Of a DNA stretch of 5,264 nucleotides, positions 4,973 through 5,264 are shown piece after piece. The translations under genes and the position numbers were made by a program. The stretch is from Acholeplasmataceae bacterium (GTDB taxonomy: Bacteria; Bacillota_I; Bacilli_A; Acholeplasmatales; Acholeplasmataceae), in assembly GCA_012520715.1 (NCBI GenBank), contig JAAYNT010000020.1, positions 1 to 5,264 on the forward strand, read 5' to 3'. The notes beneath the pieces were generated by a model, which saw only the letters and a list, made by a program, of their open reading frames with translations, ran no database searches and was not told where the DNA came from. Each line of letters opens with the position of its first letter. Positions within the stretch are counted from its first letter, which is position 1.

Positions 4973-5264
4973 ATGCTAAAAAACATACTGGCAATTACAT
5001 ATGTAATCTTCGCAGTAACGATAGTAGGAATATTGTCGTTTTTTCTGACCGGACGTCTTATGGCAAATGGTTTTATAAAGTTAGGTGCAAACGGAGAAAA
5101 AACACCGCTTGTAATTAGCCTTGAAGAAACCGATAATAAAAAGTTAGTTCCATACGGCAAAATAACTAACGAAAACGAAGTTGACCAAATTTCATTAAAG
5201 TATCAAGTTTTTGTAGCATCAGCTTTTAAAAATTATACTTTAAAATATGAAATCTCATCTATCA
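4973..5264 (+). CDS. Membrane-anchored or secreted protein, N-terminal 97 residues (partial at window edge)
   Basis: This frame stays open to the window end. It begins MLKNILAITYVIF, with one strongly hydrophobic helix at residues 5-26, then GRLMANGF and a polar, beta-rich part exposed outside the cell. I do not recognise the family with certainty. The block containing KLVPYG (57-62), followed by E-V-D-Q-I-S-L-K-Y-Q-V (69-79), resembles the repeated-strand domains of TasA/camelysin-like secreted proteins. That is a resemblance from memory only. The start ATG at 4973 has only a weak ribosome site, GGAAAG (4956-4961). The frame is closed upstream by TGA at 4967-4969, three bases before the ATG. 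An upstream GTG at 4943 would read V-K-K-W-R-K-V-A before that TGA. Control probably involves the palindrome upstream. The C-terminal part lies outside the window. Confidence 0.72.
   Translation, partial: MLKNILAITYVIFAVTIVGILSFFLTGRLMANGFIKLGANGEKTPLVISLEETDNKKLVPYGKITNENEVDQISLKYQVFVASAFKNYTLKYEISSI

Noticed and set aside
4924..5160. Two further open frames, one on each strand, over the right-edge gene
   Set aside because: The frame encoding a clean hydrophobic helix plus a polar domain and staying open to the window end (from 4973) is the better candidate. The plus-strand rival starts inside the -10 region, and the minus-strand one has no promoter or ribosome site.
1..5264. CRISPR array, transposon, phage or defence system
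   Set aside because: No regularly spaced repeats, no transposase or integrase motifs, no terminal inverted repeats and no tRNA genes were found; the genes are housekeeping or regulatory.

Overview
The window is AT-rich DNA of low-GC Gram-positive type (Bacillota, or a member of Mycoplasmatota that keeps the standard code). The evidence is strong AGGAGG-type ribosome binding sites, TTGnnn-17-TAtnAT promoters, U-tract hairpin terminators, a T-box riboswitch, an Spx regulator, and only TAA stops on the complete genes. All five tryptophans in the complete genes are TGG and no gene has an in-frame TGA. This argues against the Mycoplasma/Spiroplasma code and is compatible with an Acholeplasma- or Izemoplasma-like organism, though the species cannot be fixed from the sequence alone.

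Layout, left to right. Positions 1-734 (minus strand) carry the first 244 codons of trpS, cut by the window edge. It is preceded by a full tryptophan T-box leader (about 755-955) with UGG specifier, UGGC tRNA-end-binding bulge, antiterminator and terminator. Diverging from it is spx (1133-1603), a redox-sensing RNA polymerase-binding regulator with its own promoter and terminator. Next is an unrecognised 364-residue protein (1802-2896) with three SAP/HeH/Rho-N-like helical repeats, a Pro-Lys linker and a C-terminal coiled coil. A minus-strand CYTH-domain protein (2927-3472) converges on it, and the two share a terminator region. Diverging from the CYTH gene is the glycolytic gene gap (3631-4635) with a strong terminator. 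An AT-rich gap of over 300 bases follows. Near its right end are a perfect 16-bp palindrome of LacI/CcpA type and a good promoter, leading into a 5' fragment of a membrane-anchored or secreted protein (4973 to the end).

Every gene appears to be its own transcription unit with its own promoter and, where the end is visible, its own terminator. The trpS-spx adjacency, with a CYTH gene nearby, recalls the trpS/spx/yjbK neighbourhood of Bacillus and Staphylococcus, here in shortened form. There is no sign of a phage, transposon, CRISPR array or defence island. The most unusual items are the triple-repeat protein and the alternating CGTAAAAG-type repeats before it, the Spx with a C-terminal extension and no LAN-type end, and the palindrome-controlled surface-protein gene at the right edge.
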